Shown here piece after piece: positions 23,815 to 33,211 of a stretch of DNA of 64,000 nt (its first letter is position 1; every line of letters begins with the position of its first letter). The notes beneath the pieces are model-generated. The model saw nothing but the letters and a program-made list of their open reading frames with translations, was not told the origin of the DNA and searched no databases. The translations under genes and the position numbers were made by a program. The stretch spans positions 31,408 to 95,407 of the forward strand of contig NZ_JAVAMB010000019.1 of the NCBI RefSeq assembly GCF_030730925.1. Reading direction: 5' to 3'. The stretch is from Flavobacterium sp. DG2-3 (lineage in GTDB: Bacteria > Bacteroidota > Bacteroidia > Flavobacteriales > Flavobacteriaceae).

Positions 23815-24327
23815 TTATTCTTTAGTTTTTGGGGCATAAATTATTCCATCGTAATTAATTGGCGCCCTATTATTGCTATTGACAGAAAGGGTAGCGCTTC
23901 CGTTATAAAAAATAGAAAACATTAAATCGTAAACATCCGTTTTTCCTCTTACGGTTGCTTTCAGCATTGTACTATTCTTTTTATTTTCAACCTTAATGTT
24001 TTGTGGTTTGCCTTCAAATTTTATTCCGCCATCGGTGCTATATCCAATATTATAACCTCGCCCGAAAAATGGCAGATCGCATGTTACAGTATCCGCTTTA
24101 AACTTTAAAAAATAAGTATTATAATCCAGCTGTATCAATCTTCCGCCTTGTGGAGTTGTTTTTTGAGCTTCAAAAACAAAATTCTGAGCATCTAGAAGTG
24201 CTTTAATTTCATTTTGCTTTTTTAGCTCTCTTTCTTGCTTGAGTTCTTTTTTTGTTTTTTCCTGTGCCGTAATTGAAAAATTAAAGACACTTACTAAAAA
24301 TACCAAAAGAGATGCTACCGTTTTCAT
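23815..24327 (-). CDS. DUF4251 domain-containing periplasmic protein
   Basis: 170 residues with a signal peptide (MKTVASLLVFLVSVFNFSITAQ) followed by a charged helix and a beta-rich domain. The sequence LDYNTYFLKFKADTVTCDLPFFGRGYN and later INYDGIIYAP match the DUF4251 style common in Bacteroidota. The function of this domain is unknown. It begins only 4 bases after the stop of the META-domain gene, so the two form an operon. Confidence 0.82.
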   Translation of the reverse strand: MKTVASLLVFLVSVFNFSITAQEKTKKELKQERELKKQNEIKALLDAQNFVFEAQKTTPQGGRLIQLDYNTYFLKFKADTVTCDLPFFGRGYNIGYSTDGGIKFEGKPQNIKVENKKNSTMLKATVRGKTDVYDLMFSIFYNGSATLSVNSNNRAPINYDGIIYAPKTKE

Positions 24328-24331
24328 AATG

Positions 24332-24757
24332 TCACTTTTTAGTAAAACGCATCATTGCAATGTCGCCAGAAATAAAATTGAGCGTTTTTCCATCATCAGT
24401 AATATCGTATGAGGTAATTTTCTGCAGTGTACTCATATAAATCTGTTCGCCCTGACCATTAAGACACATCATTTTAGTTACTGCCATAGGCTGTGTAAAG
24501 TCGATTTTGTTTCCTGTAACATTCAGTTTTCCTGTGTATGAGTTACAGCTGTTGTTACCAGAAACCCTATTTTCTTTTGTATCAAAAGTTATATTAGGTT
24601 TTTTATTCGGATACAATCCATCAAAAGCAATTCGCGGGCCCGAAATATAATTCAGCTCCCAAGTTCCATCCAGTTTCGAAACTGAATCTACTTTTTTACA
24701 CTTACAGGAAATTAAAAACAAACTAAAAAATACGAGGGTAAGAATCTTTTTCATCAT
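24332..24757 (-). CDS. META domain lipoprotein (HslJ-like)
   Basis: 141 residues with a lipobox-type signal (LFLISCKCKK, Cys near residue 18). The META domain is recognisable by LDGTWELNYISG, NNSCNSYTGKLNV and MAVTKMMCLNGQGEQIYMSTLQK. META/HslJ proteins are small envelope proteins with stress roles in other bacteria, molecular activity unclear. It is the first gene of a two-gene unit with the DUF4251 gene. Confidence 0.85.
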   Translation of the reverse strand: MMKKILTLVFFSLFLISCKCKKVDSVSKLDGTWELNYISGPRIAFDGLYPNKKPNITFDTKENRVSGNNSCNSYTGKLNVTGNKIDFTQPMAVTKMMCLNGQGEQIYMSTLQKITSYDITDDGKTLNFISGDIAMMRFTKK

Positions 24758-24969
24758 AACATTAAGGATTAAATGTGAACGAATTAGATAAATGGTTTTC
24801 AGAAATTATTCGTTAAAAACCTTTACGAATTTAAACAATATTTTCGGTTTTTAACTCAATCGGTATCAAATTATAACGTATAGTTTGACTTTTTTTTAAC
24901 TTTTTGAGTCAATCAATTCGGTTATTTTATGTTAAATTTACTTAATCTTTAACTAAAATGCCCGTAGAC

Positions 24970-25497
24970 ATGAAAAAACTAATTGTTTCTTTCGCTATAA
25001 TCTCAGCCTTAATAATTGGCTGTAAGACCAATACAAAATCAAACGATGCAAAAACATTAACTGTTGCATTAGAACCAAAAAGCAATAGTAAAGTTGCCGG
25101 AACCGCTACTTTTGTTGAGAAAAACGGTAAAGTAACTTTTACAGCAAAAATAACAGGATTAGAACCTGGAGTTCATGCCATCCACATTCACGAAAAAGCA
25201 GATTGTACTGCTGCCGACGGAAGTTCTGCTGGAGGTCACTGGAATCCAACTTTCAAAAAACATGGAAAATGGGGAGTTGCAGAATATCATAAAGGTGATA
25301 TCGGAAACTTTACCGCTGATGCAAAAGGTAACGGAACGATAACTTTGACAACAGACGAATGGTGCGTAGGTTGTGGAGATTCTAACAAAGACGTTCTTGG
25401 CAAAGGTTTAATTGTACATTCAGGTGCAGATGATTTTACCACTCAGCCAACTGGAAATGCCGGTGGAAGAGTTGCTTGCGCAGGAATCATTAAATAA
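24970..25497 (+). CDS. sodC: Cu/Zn superoxide dismutase, lipoprotein
   Basis: Converts superoxide to oxygen and peroxide in the envelope. I prefer the ATG at 24970 (MKKLIVSFAIISALIIGC), which puts a lipobox Cys at residue 18; an ATG at 24958 would add four residues. The metal site residues are visible: HAIHIHEK, GGHWNPT, the bridging His in EYHKGDIGNF and IVHSGADD. GRVACAGI has the C-terminal Cys of the intramolecular disulfide. A terminator follows 12 bases after the stop. Confidence 0.92.
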   Translation: MKKLIVSFAIISALIIGCKTNTKSNDAKTLTVALEPKSNSKVAGTATFVEKNGKVTFTAKITGLEPGVHAIHIHEKADCTAADGSSAGGHWNPTFKKHGKWGVAEYHKGDIGNFTADAKGNGTITLTTDEWCVGCGDSNKDVLGKGLIVHSGADDFTTQPTGNAGGRVACAGIIK

Positions 25498-25509
25498 GAA
25501 AAACTGAGA

Positions 25510-25543
25510 TAACCACTATTTTTAACAAAATCTAGTGGTTATT
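25510..25543 (+). terminator. Terminator of sodC
   Basis: The stem ATAACCACTA at 25510-25519 pairs with TAGTGGTTAT at 25534-25543, followed by a T-rich stretch. Confidence 0.7.
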
Positions 25544-25606
25544 TCATTTTAAAATGAATTCTAAAACAAGAAAAAGGCATAGCTTTGCATCAGCAAAATT
25601 AAGTCC

Positions 25607-26809
25607 ATGATTAACCCATCAGCACCAGGCTGGATCGATAAGTTTTTTAGTGAACAGAAGTTTTCAGAAGCTATTCCTTTTGAAACTGTAGATTCGTTTT
25701 ACTATAAAGTAAGAGAAACGGGATTTATCTACGGGCATATTATTGCTATAGATTCTCAAATTCCGATTTCGATAAACGGCTGGTTTAAAACCGAAATTTC
25801 TAAAGTAGCCTTACTTAACACACTCTATCATGTCTTTTGTTTAGAGAAAAGAAATTCGGAACCCAAAAATTTTATTTCAGAAGTTTTAAAGTTTTACAAA
25901 CAGATGAATCCAGAAGGATTTAATTTGTTCAAGATTTTATTGCCGAAAGACACTCCTTCTCTATCACTGGAAAATATTATTGACCAGAGGGTTCAAACCA
26001 ATGACAGTATCATCAGCAAGAATTTTTCGCATTTAGTAACCAATGCTTTATTGTTTATTGATGTTTTGGCTTTCAGACAATATTTGGAACATGGAGAAAT
26101 TCCTGAAAAATATTTAAAGAGAATTGAAGAAACTGTTCTAGGAATTGTGGGTCTGGCTTTAAAAACCAAAACATCTAAATCTCAGCATGACGATCTTTTA
26201 ATCAAACTTTTTGAAGCTTCTATACGTTATTCAAAATTTTCAAAAGTTACCGTTGAAACTTTAGAAACGCTAAATCTAGGTTACTTTACCAATAAACTTG
26301 AACAATTTTATTTACTTGATATGGCCGGAATGGCTTTATGGAGTGATGGAGTTGTCGAAAATGAAGAATCATATTTCTTATATTCCTTAGGCTCGACTAT
26401 GGGCGTTTCTGACGATTTTGTAACTAAAAGCATGGATACGACCAATACTTTTATTACAACACATAAAAAAAAGATTCCGTATTTTAATTATTCGAATCCT
26501 GTCAAGCATTTCTATGATCAAATGACGCATAGCGTTGTCAAACTGATTATTAGAAACAAAAACAGATTGATTAAAGAAATTGTTCAAAGTAAAGAATTAA
26601 TGGTTTTGCTGGCTTATTCTACAACGAGAGATTTGGATGCAAAAGAAAAGAAGAAAGTCAAAAAACAGCTTTTGGACATTTGTAAAACCATTCCGTCGTT
26701 AACGATATTTTTGCTTCCAGGCGGAAGTTTGCTGCTGCCGATATTAATTAAGTTTATCCCAACAATGCTGCCATCGGCATTTAATGAGAATTTAGACGAA
26801 AATGAATAA
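25607..26809 (+). CDS. LETM1-related biofilm-associated protein
   Basis: A 400-residue protein without a signal peptide. The N-terminal segment MINPSAPGWIDKFFSEQ and the central ring of helices (LDMAGMALWSDGVVENEESYFLYSLGSTMGV, reminiscent of TerB-like domains) are followed by a LETM1-like C-terminal segment. That segment is YSTTRDLDAKEKKKVKKQLLDICKTIPSLTIFLLPGGSLLLPILIKFIPTMLPSAF, with a hydrophobic stretch that probably associates with the membrane. This matches the Bacteroidota family annotated as LETM1-related biofilm-associated. The biochemical role is unknown. Confidence 0.8.
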   Translation: MINPSAPGWIDKFFSEQKFSEAIPFETVDSFYYKVRETGFIYGHIIAIDSQIPISINGWFKTEISKVALLNTLYHVFCLEKRNSEPKNFISEVLKFYKQMNPEGFNLFKILLPKDTPSLSLENIIDQRVQTNDSIISKNFSHLVTNALLFIDVLAFRQYLEHGEIPEKYLKRIEETVLGIVGLALKTKTSKSQHDDLLIKLFEASIRYSKFSKVTVETLETLNLGYFTNKLEQFYLLDMAGMALWSDGVVENEESYFLYSLGSTMGVSDDFVTKSMDTTNTFITTHKKKIPYFNYSNPVKHFYDQMTHSVVKLIIRNKNRLIKEIVQSKELMVLLAYSTTRDLDAKEKKKVKKQLLDICKTIPSLTIFLLPGGSLLLPILIKFIPTMLPSAFNENLDENE

Positions 26810-26810
26810 A

Positions 26811-26840
26811 AAAAATCGCCCTTTATAGAGGGCGATTTTT
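26811..26840. terminator. Bidirectional terminator
   Basis: AAAAATCGCCCT (26811-26822) and AGGGCGATTTTT (26829-26840) form a perfect 12-bp stem between the converging LETM1-related and carbonic anhydrase genes. Confidence 0.88.
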
Positions 26841-26852
26841 TTATCTAAACTA

Positions 26853-27488
26853 TTAAAGATCTAATTGGTAAACTTCATCAAGCTCATCATTAGAAGCAAT
26901 ATTCACATTTAAGTCTGTTACAAAACCAGAATTTAATCCGTAAACCCATCCGTGAAGCATTAAATCTTGACCATTTTTCCAAGCATTCTGCACGATAGAT
27001 GTTTTGGCTAAGTTGTAAACTTGTTCTTTGGTATTAATTTCAACAAAAGCATTAAAACGTTCTGTTTCATCTTCGATTGAATTTAAATATTTATCATGCA
27101 AACGATATTCATCTTTAATATGACGAAGCCAGTTGTCGATAATTCCAACAGATTGATGCCCCATTGCTGCTTTTACACCACCACATCCGTAGTGTCCGCA
27201 TACAATAACATGTTTTACTTTTAAAACGTTTACAGCATAATCCAAAACACTTAACATGTTCATATCAGAGTGCACCACCATGTTTGCGATATTACGGTGA
27301 ACAAAAACTTCACCTGGCTTTGCACCAACAATTTCGTTTGCAGGAACACGGCTATCAGAACATCCAATCCATAATAATGGTGGCTGCTGCCCTTTTGCCA
27401 AATCAGCAAAATAATTAGGATCTTTTGCTAATGAAGTTTCAACCCACTTTTTATTGTTTTCTAATAACTGCTCATAAAATTTTCTCAT
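26853..27488 (-). CDS. can: Beta-class carbonic anhydrase
   Basis: A 211-residue zinc enzyme that interconverts CO2 and bicarbonate. The zinc ligands are visible: Cys in GCSDSRVPAN near residue 43, and the His and Cys in CGHYGCGG near 98-101, with the catalytic Asp-Arg pair in SDSR. Length and motif spacing are typical of the bacterial beta class. It lies 115 bases downstream of a SulP transporter gene on the same strand, so the pair probably supplies and buffers bicarbonate. Confidence 0.95.
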   Translation of the reverse strand: MRKFYEQLLENNKKWVETSLAKDPNYFADLAKGQQPPLLWIGCSDSRVPANEIVGAKPGEVFVHRNIANMVVHSDMNMLSVLDYAVNVLKVKHVIVCGHYGCGGVKAAMGHQSVGIIDNWLRHIKDEYRLHDKYLNSIEDETERFNAFVEINTKEQVYNLAKTSIVQNAWKNGQDLMLHGWVYGLNSGFVTDLNVNIASNDELDEVYQLDL

Positions 27489-27603
27489 TTTTTTTATTTT
27501 TTGTTTGGTAATTCTCCTTCTTAAGAATGTCTCAAATAAAGAACTTGATGTAAAGTTACCTAAATTTTGACATTTCTAAGGCCTTAAAAATACCTAATTT
27601 TAA

Positions 27604-29250
27604 TTATTCTTCTCTAACAACTTCTTTTTTAACCACTTCTCTTTTGGCAACATCATAATAATGTTCAATAGTAACATGATTGTGATTTTCGGGTGTATTT
27701 TCAAGTTCGTAAGCTTCTTTAAAGCCTTTAAGCTTCACTTTGATATTTTCATCAAGAGCACGTGTTTCTTTAAATTCGCGAATCAAATCTAAAACGTCAT
27801 GCGAAATGTATTCCGTATCATGAGCATTAATGATAACTTTAGAATTTTCTGGAATTTCAGCCAAAGTTTGTTTGATTGCCGCTTTATTTAAAAACGAAAC
27901 TTCTTGCGCTAAATCAATATGAATGATGTCGCCATCTTCATATTCCTCTTTCTTGAAAATATAAGCTCTTTTTAAGTTTCCTCTCAAAACGAAAATAATA
28001 CTGATAACAATTCCCAACGCAACACCTTTTAGCAAATCTGTCGCAACGACAAAGACCAAAGTTGCAATAAAAGGGACAAACTGGTATTTCCCCTTTTTCC
28101 AGAAATGCATAAAGGCTGCTGGTTTTGCTAATTTATATCCGACCAAAATCAAAACAGTCGCCAATGTTGCCAATGGAATTTTGTTCAGAATAACTGGAAT
28201 CGACAATACACTTATTAATAAAAGAATACCGTGAATAATAGCAGACAATTTAGATTTTGCACCTGCATTATTGTTGGCAGAAGATCTTACAACTACAGAT
28301 GTCATTGGCAAGCCTCCTAAAAGAGAGCTTATAATATTACCAACACCTTGTGCTCTAAGCTCTACATTGGTATTCGTGTAACGCTTTTGCACATCCATTC
28401 TATCAGTAGCTTCAATACATAAAAGCGTTTCAATAGAAGCGACAATGGCAATCGTAACACCCACTACCCAAACTTGCGGATTTGTAACAGCAGTGAAGTC
28501 TGGGGTAATTATAATCGATTTAAAATCATCAAAAGATTTTGGAACTGGCAAAGAAACCAAATGTTCTTTTGCAATTGCCAAAGTGCTTCCTGTAGATAAA
28601 AATATCTCATTCAAAATGACACCAGCAATAACAGCAACAAGTGCTCCCGGAACCAATTTTATTCTTTTTAAAAATGGAACTTTATCCCAAGCTAATAAAA
28701 TGACCAATGAAACCGCAGATACTACTACAGCTCCTAAGTGGATATGATTTAAAATATCAAACAGAAACGAAAAAGTATTACTTCCATCGTTTTGAACAAA
28801 AGCTTGATCTCCTTCGAAATCAGCATCATAACCAAAAGCGTGCGGTATTTGCTTTAAGATGATAATGATTCCGATACCAGCTAACATTCCCTCAATTACG
28901 TTTGTCGGAAAATAATTCGATATACTTCCAGCTTTTAAAAATCCTAATGCTAATTGAATTAATCCAGCAATAAAAACAGACATTAAAAATACATCGAAAG
29001 CTCCTAAATCGGTAATAGCGGTTAAAATAATAGCTGTTAACCCAGCAGCTGGACCTGATACACTAATATGTGACTGGCTTAAATATCCTACAACGATACC
29101 ACCCACTATACCAGCAATAATTCCAGAAAATAATGGTGCTCCAGAAGCCATTGCAATACCTAAACACAACGGAAGAGCCACCAAGAAAACCACTAAACCT
29201 GAAGCAAAATCAGATTTAAGGTTGGCAAAAAGATTGATTTTTTTTGTCAT
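27604..29250 (-). CDS. SulP family anion transporter with STAS domain, likely bicarbonate
   Basis: A 548-residue membrane protein with 10-14 hydrophobic segments (for example SGLVVFLVALPLCLGIAMASGAPLFSGIIAGIVGG) and the SulP signature around SVSGPAAGLTAIIL. The C-terminal 120 residues form a STAS domain (IHIDLAQEVSFLNKAAIKQTLAEIPENSKVIINAHDTEYISHDVLDLIREF). SulP carriers move sulfate, bicarbonate or dicarboxylates. The adjacent carbonic anhydrase makes bicarbonate the most plausible substrate, which is an inference from context. Confidence 0.9.
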   Translation of the reverse strand: MTKKINLFANLKSDFASGLVVFLVALPLCLGIAMASGAPLFSGIIAGIVGGIVVGYLSQSHISVSGPAAGLTAIILTAITDLGAFDVFLMSVFIAGLIQLALGFLKAGSISNYFPTNVIEGMLAGIGIIIILKQIPHAFGYDADFEGDQAFVQNDGSNTFSFLFDILNHIHLGAVVVSAVSLVILLAWDKVPFLKRIKLVPGALVAVIAGVILNEIFLSTGSTLAIAKEHLVSLPVPKSFDDFKSIIITPDFTAVTNPQVWVVGVTIAIVASIETLLCIEATDRMDVQKRYTNTNVELRAQGVGNIISSLLGGLPMTSVVVRSSANNNAGAKSKLSAIIHGILLLISVLSIPVILNKIPLATLATVLILVGYKLAKPAAFMHFWKKGKYQFVPFIATLVFVVATDLLKGVALGIVISIIFVLRGNLKRAYIFKKEEYEDGDIIHIDLAQEVSFLNKAAIKQTLAEIPENSKVIINAHDTEYISHDVLDLIREFKETRALDENIKVKLKGFKEAYELENTPENHNHVTIEHYYDVAKREVVKKEVVREE

Positions 29251-29333
29251 AATATAATACTAAAAAAATTATTCATTAAAGATTTACCCCATCTCGATAG
29301 AAATGAGGCCAAAGTTCGAAATAATCGGAAGTA

Positions 29334-29615
29334 TTATGCTACGTTAGGTGGTGGAGCAAATATGCTCGGAGAGATATTATCTAATTTGACAATGTTTTCA
29401 GAAATGATCGTTTTTTTCTCGATGTAAACCGGAATCAAAACTTCATGTTCTAAAATAGTGGGATGAACTACATTTTTAAGTTCTTTGTGCACTTCTTCTT
29501 CAGCAATGCTAAAAGATATAGCCGTATTGTTCCCTTTCTTTATCGCCTGAACAATTGTCGGGGTCGATAAGAAGGCAATAAATATGAATAATAATATGCG
29601 GGCTACAAATTTCAT
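29334..29615 (-). CDS. Small membrane-anchored hypothetical protein, 93 aa
   Basis: I choose the ATG at 29615 (MKFVARILLFIFIAFLSTP), which gives one N-terminal hydrophobic segment or signal, then a polar tail ending in PSIFAPPPNVA. The family is not recognised. It lies between the SulP gene and dps on the same strand but with clear gaps, so it is probably monocistronic. It could be a periplasmic peptide anchored in the inner membrane. Confidence 0.55.
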   Translation of the reverse strand: MKFVARILLFIFIAFLSTPTIVQAIKKGNNTAISFSIAEEEVHKELKNVVHPTILEHEVLIPVYIEKKTIISENIVKLDNISPSIFAPPPNVA

Positions 29616-29737
29616 CAAAGCAAAAATAGCGTTAAACAAATAAAATCAAAGAGATTTTTATAGAAATTTAACACAAACAAAAAAGCAGAATGGAATTTTT
29701 ACCCCATTCTGCTTATAATTTATTAAAAAACAATAGT

Positions 29738-30217
29738 TTATAACGTTTCTTCTAACCAAGCATTCATCATCCAAATTGTTTTTTCTTGCTCAGAAATGAA
29801 GTCACTCATCATAGAATTGGTTCCTTCATCATTAATTTCATCCGATTTGTTCAATATTTCTCTTTCAATTTTTAATAAATCTGATAAAGAATGAACGATT
29901 AAATGAACTGCCTTTTCATCGTTAGAAATATTTTTTCCAACCGTTAATTTATTGTTTTGAATATAATCTTCAAAAGTATGCAGAGGAGTTCCACCAATTG
30001 TTAAAACTCTTTCGGCTATCATATCTATTTTTAATTGTGCATCTGTATATAATTCTTCGAATTTTACGTGTAAGTCAAAGAAACGCTTTCCGCGAATGTT
30101 CCAGTGGATACCTCTTAAGTTTTGGTAATAAACTTGAAAATTTGATAATAATACATTCAGTTCTTTTACTAACAATTCTGATTCTTTTACAGGCAATCCT
30201 AAAATATTTGTCTTCAT
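29738..30217 (-). CDS. dps: Dps family ferritin-like DNA-protecting protein
   Basis: A 159-residue four-helix ferritin-like protein. The dinuclear ferroxidase motif at the dimer interface is seen in RGIHWNIRGKRFFDLHVKFEELYTD (His, Asp, Glu ligands). IDMIAERVLTIGGTPLHTFEDY is typical of Dps. It oxidises Fe(II) with peroxide and shields DNA during oxidative stress. It is divergent from oxyR, with 107 bases between starts, so control by OxyR is likely. Confidence 0.93.
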   Translation of the reverse strand: MKTNILGLPVKESELLVKELNVLLSNFQVYYQNLRGIHWNIRGKRFFDLHVKFEELYTDAQLKIDMIAERVLTIGGTPLHTFEDYIQNNKLTVGKNISNDEKAVHLIVHSLSDLLKIEREILNKSDEINDEGTNSMMSDFISEQEKTIWMMNAWLEETL

Positions 30218-30244
30218 AATCTATTTTTTTACACTAATTTACTA

Positions 30245-30304
30245 CAAATTTAGAGTAACTTTACTAAAATAAACATAAATAAAAATTATATTTTCTTATT
30301 TTTG
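30245..30304. promoter_or_regulatory. Divergent dps/oxyR promoters
   Basis: On the minus strand TAAATTTG (30252-30245) matches the TAnnTTTG -7 box for dps; on the plus strand TATTTTTG (30297-30304) matches it for oxyR. The two boxes point away from each other and the 44 bases between them are AT-rich, where OxyR would be expected to bind. Confidence 0.65.
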
Positions 30305-30324
30305 CATCACAAATTACTATCAAC

Positions 30325-31266
30325 ATGACTATAACTCAATTGCAATATGTGTTAGCGGTTGCTGAGCATAAAAACTTCACACTTGCTGCTGAAAAATGCT
30401 TCGTAACACAGCCGACTTTAAGTATGCAAATACAAAAAATTGAAGAAGAACTTAATATTTTAATTTTCGACAGAAGCAAAAAACCGATTCAGCTTACTGA
30501 TATTGGTCAAAAAATTGTAAGCCAGGCAAAAAATATCGTAAACGAAGCCGATCGTATTAAAGATATTGTAGAACAGCAGAAAGGTTTTATTGGTGGAGAA
30601 TTTCGTTTAGGAATTATTCCGACTATTATGCCAACACTTTTACCAATGTTCTTAAATAATTTCATTAAGAAATATCCAAAAGTAAAACTCTTAATTGAAG
30701 AGTTGAATACTGAAGAAATTATCCTGAAACTTAAAAACGGGCATTTGGATGCTGCCATCGCTGCAACACCGCTTGAAGACGAGAAAATCAAAGAGATTGT
30801 TTTGTATTTCGAACCTTTTGTAGCGTATATACCTGAAAACCACTCTAGTTTCCAGAAAGAAGAAATTGAAGTTGCCGATTTAAATCTAAATGAGATTCTT
30901 TTATTACAAGACGGACACTGCTTTAGAGACGGAATTTTAAATCTTTGCAAGACAGTTTCAGAATCTGACCAAACTAATTTTCAGATTGAAAGCGGAAGCT
31001 TTGAAACTCTTATAAAATTAGCCGACGAAGGTTTAGGCACAACGTTACTTCCGTACTTGCACACCTTAGATTTAAAAGAATCTGACAAACTGAAACTTCG
31101 TAATTTTAAGGAACCAAAACCAGCTCGAGAAGTAAGCTTGATTTACCCAAAAAGCGAATTAAAAATGCAAATCATTGACGCTCTACGATCTACAATTGCT
31201 GGCGTTGTAAAAGGTGCAATTGTTTTTCAGAACGTTCAAATTATTAGTCCTCTGCAGAAGAAATAA
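30325..31266 (+). CDS. oxyR: Peroxide-sensing LysR-family regulator OxyR
   Basis: A 313-residue LysR-type regulator with an N-terminal helix-turn-helix (MTITQLQYVLAVAEHKNFTLAAEKCFVTQPTLSMQIQKIE). The redox pair is intact: GHCFRDGILNLC places Cys at residues 199 and 208, the same numbering as in E. coli OxyR. Oxidation forms a disulfide that turns the protein into an activator of peroxide defence genes. Its divergent neighbour is dps, a classical target. Confidence 0.95.
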   Translation: MTITQLQYVLAVAEHKNFTLAAEKCFVTQPTLSMQIQKIEEELNILIFDRSKKPIQLTDIGQKIVSQAKNIVNEADRIKDIVEQQKGFIGGEFRLGIIPTIMPTLLPMFLNNFIKKYPKVKLLIEELNTEEIILKLKNGHLDAAIAATPLEDEKIKEIVLYFEPFVAYIPENHSSFQKEEIEVADLNLNEILLLQDGHCFRDGILNLCKTVSESDQTNFQIESGSFETLIKLADEGLGTTLLPYLHTLDLKESDKLKLRNFKEPKPAREVSLIYPKSELKMQIIDALRSTIAGVVKGAIVFQNVQIISPLQKK

Positions 31267-31850
31267 CCCTTTGCGATTATTTTTATTAGCGCAAAGCACG
31301 CTAAGATATTTTATTAGTAGCCCAAGCAGGATCTATATATTAAGTTCGCAAAGCGATATCTAAACAAAGCTTTGCGAACTTTTTTCATTTTAATGATAAC
31401 TCAAAAAAACTTTGCGCTCTTTGCGGTTAGTTTTTTAACGCAAAGTGCTCTAAGGTTCTTTTATATACTTTGAGTGTATTTTAAGTTCACAAAGCTGTGG
31501 GTTTATTTTTGACCGCAGAGTACGCGGACAATTTTGCAGTACGTTTTTAATCTCGCAAAGTCGCGAAGGCGCAAAGTTTTTTCAGGAATATAAATAAATT
31601 TCACGCAGATTTGAAAAGATTATTTATAAAATCCTTTTAGATCTGTATCCCGATAGCTATCGGGAGCGTAAAAAAAAACTCTGCGACTTTGCGACTTTGC
31701 GAGCAAATTCACAAACAACCTTATTCTCAAAGCTTTGCGAACTTTCATTTTAATGATAACTCAAAAAAAAAACTTCGCGACCTTTGCGAAAAAAACTTTG
31801 CGACCTTTGCGGTTAAACTTTTACACAAAACAAAAAACAAAGCACAATAA
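31267..31850. repeat. 600-base repeat cluster after oxyR
   Basis: Contains many copies of 'cgcaaag' type repeats, including a direct repeat of about 40 bases ('aaagctttgcgaact..cattttaatgataactc') at about 31367 and again near 31730. It also holds a 'tctcgcaaagtcgcgaagg' unit (31553) paired with 'gcgactttgcgagc' (31692), and the palindrome cccgatagctatcggga (31648). No credible gene. The arrangement looks like several nested hairpin repeats inserted next to each other. Confidence 0.7.
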
Positions 31851-31878
31851 AAAAGGAGCCAAATTGGCTCCTTTTTTT
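31851..31878. terminator. Terminator of the 65-aa gene
   Basis: GGAGCCA-aat-TGGCTCC flanked by A-run and T-run, directly at the stop codon of the minus-strand gene. Confidence 0.85.
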
Positions 31879-32074
31879 ATACTTTAATTAGCTGTAGACT
31901 TTGTTTTAATTCTGGTTTTCCGACTACGAAATTCAGTAACCACTCTTGCAATTGTTCCATTTCGTATGGTAACAGTGTTTTGATAGCTTTTTCTAGCTCT
32001 TTGCAGAAAAGTATCGGATCGAAACTAACTCTTTCAAGTATTGATTTCGTGTAATCAAACATCATTTTTGACAT
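31877..32074 (-). CDS. Small conserved-looking hypothetical protein, 65 aa
   Basis: A soluble, helical 65-residue protein (MFDYTKSILERVSFDPILFCKELEKAIKTLLPYEMEQLQEWLLNF). It has good codon structure, its own terminator, and an AT-rich promoter region upstream, so I consider it real; proteins of this style recur in flavobacteria. An internal start at MMFDYTK is possible. No function can be assigned. Confidence 0.65.
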   Translation of the reverse strand: MSKMMFDYTKSILERVSFDPILFCKELEKAIKTLLPYEMEQLQEWLLNFVVGKPELKQSLQLIKV

Positions 32075-32240
32075 AATAAAATAAGATTTTCGGGGGTTAT
32101 CTATTTTTTAAACTCGAGCCAAATTTAAAAAAATAACTAACATAAATTCTATTTTTAACTTATTATTTTAAAAACTTTAGCAACGAATACGTTTTCTTAA
32201 AACATATAAATCAATCTAGAATCGTTCTAAACAGTTCATT

Positions 32241-32903
32241 TTAAACGTTTTTAAAAGCTCGAAACATTTCTCGTTTTCCAGGAGGCCCCGCTAACTTTTC
32301 CACAGTAAAACCGACTTCGATCATGCTTCTTTTAACAACTCCGCGTGCTGCATAAGTAACAAGAACTCCATTCGGCTTTAAACTATTGTACATTTTCTGA
32401 AAAATTTCGGTACTCCATAGCTCCGGTTGCACTCTATATCCGAAGGCGTCAAAGTAAATCAAATCAAAAATTTCTAAATCGTTTATTTCGTGAAAAAATT
32501 GTTTCCTTTTGGTTAACGAGAAACGGCTGCTAATTTCTGCTTTTTCATCCCATGCCGTTTTATGCATTTTTTCAAAAATGTTATGATATTCCAATGCTTC
32601 TAGTTCTTCGGCATAATTCATTTCTAAAATTTCATTCGGATCAACAGGATACGCTTCAACCCCAACATAATCTATATTTTGCTCTTTTCTAACCGATTCT
32701 AAAAAGGTAATAAAAGCATTTAATCCAGTTCCAAAACCTATTTCTAATATGCTTAAAGGATTCTCAAATAATGAAAGCCCATTTTTTATAAAAACATGCT
32801 TTGCTTCCTGAATTGCACCATGTTTAGAATGATAACATTCGTCCCATTCTGGCAAACGAATTGTTGTTGAGCCGTCTAGCGTTTTAATTATTTCTCTTTT
32901 CAC
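32241..32903 (-). CDS. mnmD: tRNA U34 methyltransferase MnmD
   Basis: A 220-residue SAM-dependent methyltransferase corresponding to the N-terminal domain of E. coli MnmC. It methylates 5-aminomethyl-2-thiouridine at the tRNA wobble position. Visible motifs: SAM-binding ILEIGFGTGLNAFITF, YVGVEAYP, DLIYFDAFGYRVQPELWS, and GVLVTYAARGVVKRSMIEVGFTVEKLAGPPGKREMFRA at the C-terminus. The oxidase domain of MnmC is absent, as usual in Bacteroidota. It is a single gene divergent from ilvE. Confidence 0.92.
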   Translation of the reverse strand: MKREIIKTLDGSTTIRLPEWDECYHSKHGAIQEAKHVFIKNGLSLFENPLSILEIGFGTGLNAFITFLESVRKEQNIDYVGVEAYPVDPNEILEMNYAEELEALEYHNIFEKMHKTAWDEKAEISSRFSLTKRKQFFHEINDLEIFDLIYFDAFGYRVQPELWSTEIFQKMYNSLKPNGVLVTYAARGVVKRSMIEVGFTVEKLAGPPGKREMFRAFKNV

Positions 32904-33120
32904 CTTTTTAAGAATTTAACAACGGCTTTTTATTGATTTTCAAGCCATTTTAATATTCAAATTTAGTCAAAACAAATGCGTAAAGCCTTAAAAATCGATA
33001 CTTTTTTCATAAAATCTTTATAAAAATCAATTAAATATTTGAGTTTATTATAGGATAAATAAATCTCAGTCAAATCAAGCAAATAATGAATTTTCGCTAA
33101 GTATTTTACATATTTTTACG

Positions 33121-33128
33121 TAATTTTG
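33121..33128 (+). promoter_or_regulatory. -7 box of ilvE promoter
   Basis: TAATTTTG fits TAnnTTTG and lies 84 bases before the chosen ilvE start in an otherwise empty AT-rich gap (32904-33211). Confidence 0.55.
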
Positions 33129-33211
33129 CATTCAATAAATTCCATTTTACACGATATCATCACTTTAAATCTTTGATAGTGAAAGATATCTCACAAAAAA
33201 CTTACATAACT